Assembly: GCA_945787305.1 (NCBI GenBank)
Contig: CALZIH010000191.1
Span: 1 to 5,918, forward strand
Reading direction: 5' to 3'
Source: an uncultured Desulfobulbaceae bacterium
GTDB lineage: Bacteria; Desulfobacterota; Desulfobulbia; Desulfobulbales; Desulfobulbaceae
DNA length: 5,918 bases
A program made the position numbers and the translations under genes. Positions within the stretch are counted from its first letter, which is position 1. Each line of letters begins with the position of its first letter. Shown one piece after another: positions 5,903 through 5,918 of the stretch. The notes below the pieces were generated by a model, which was given only the letters and a program-made list of their open reading frames with translations, had not been told where the DNA came from and made no database searches.

Positions 5903-5918
5903 AAAGAGTGAAGCAACC

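Noticed and set aside
1..5918. CRISPR arrays, tRNA or rRNA genes
   Set aside because: No regularly spaced repeats and no cloverleaf or rRNA-like segment were seen on either strand.

Overview
This window is a single-strand (+) block of cytoplasmic two-component signalling genes. It most resembles the large, redundant phosphorelay clusters of sulfate-reducing and related Desulfobacterota (former Deltaproteobacteria). That placement is an inference from gene style: NtrB/ZraS-like kinases with AGIAHEINTP H-boxes and no membrane segments, a receiver-HDOD protein, a receiver fused to a degenerate HD-GYP domain, and a receiver placed N-terminal to a kinase. Base composition looks moderate by eye. 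No gene symbol can be assigned with confidence.

Layout. (i) 2-211: the C-terminal end of a receiver domain, probably the tail of a hybrid histidine kinase that begins outside the window. (ii) 212-467: an intergenic stretch with an 18-bp perfect palindrome at the stop codon and a good sigma70-type promoter (TTGACA, 17-bp spacer, CATCAT) about 50 bases before the next gene. (iii) 468-1739: a PAS-histidine kinase. (iv) 1915-3138: a receiver-HDOD protein. (v) 3128-4294: a receiver with a catalytically degenerate HD-GYP domain, overlapping the previous gene by 11 bp. (vi) 4398-5759: a receiver-histidine kinase interrupted by one in-frame TGA at 5379-5381, exactly between the dimerisation/phosphoacceptor half and the ATP-binding half. 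(vii) 5760-5902: a roughly 143-bp foldback element with 18-bp terminal inverted repeats and flanking TAAA direct repeats, which looks like a MITE inserted at the kinase stop codon.

How the genes may work together (inference). The PAS kinase (and perhaps the upstream hybrid kinase) would phosphorylate the two stand-alone regulators. Neither carries a DNA-binding domain: their outputs are an HDOD domain and a non-catalytic HD-GYP-like domain, so output probably runs through protein-protein contacts. The last gene would let a received phosphoryl signal tune a second kinase, but as sequenced it would make two half-proteins unless the TGA is read through or is a sequencing error.

Most worth a second look: the in-frame TGA with a fully preserved downstream ATPase domain, the MITE-like foldback abutting that gene's stop, and the HD-GYP domain that has lost its metal ligands.
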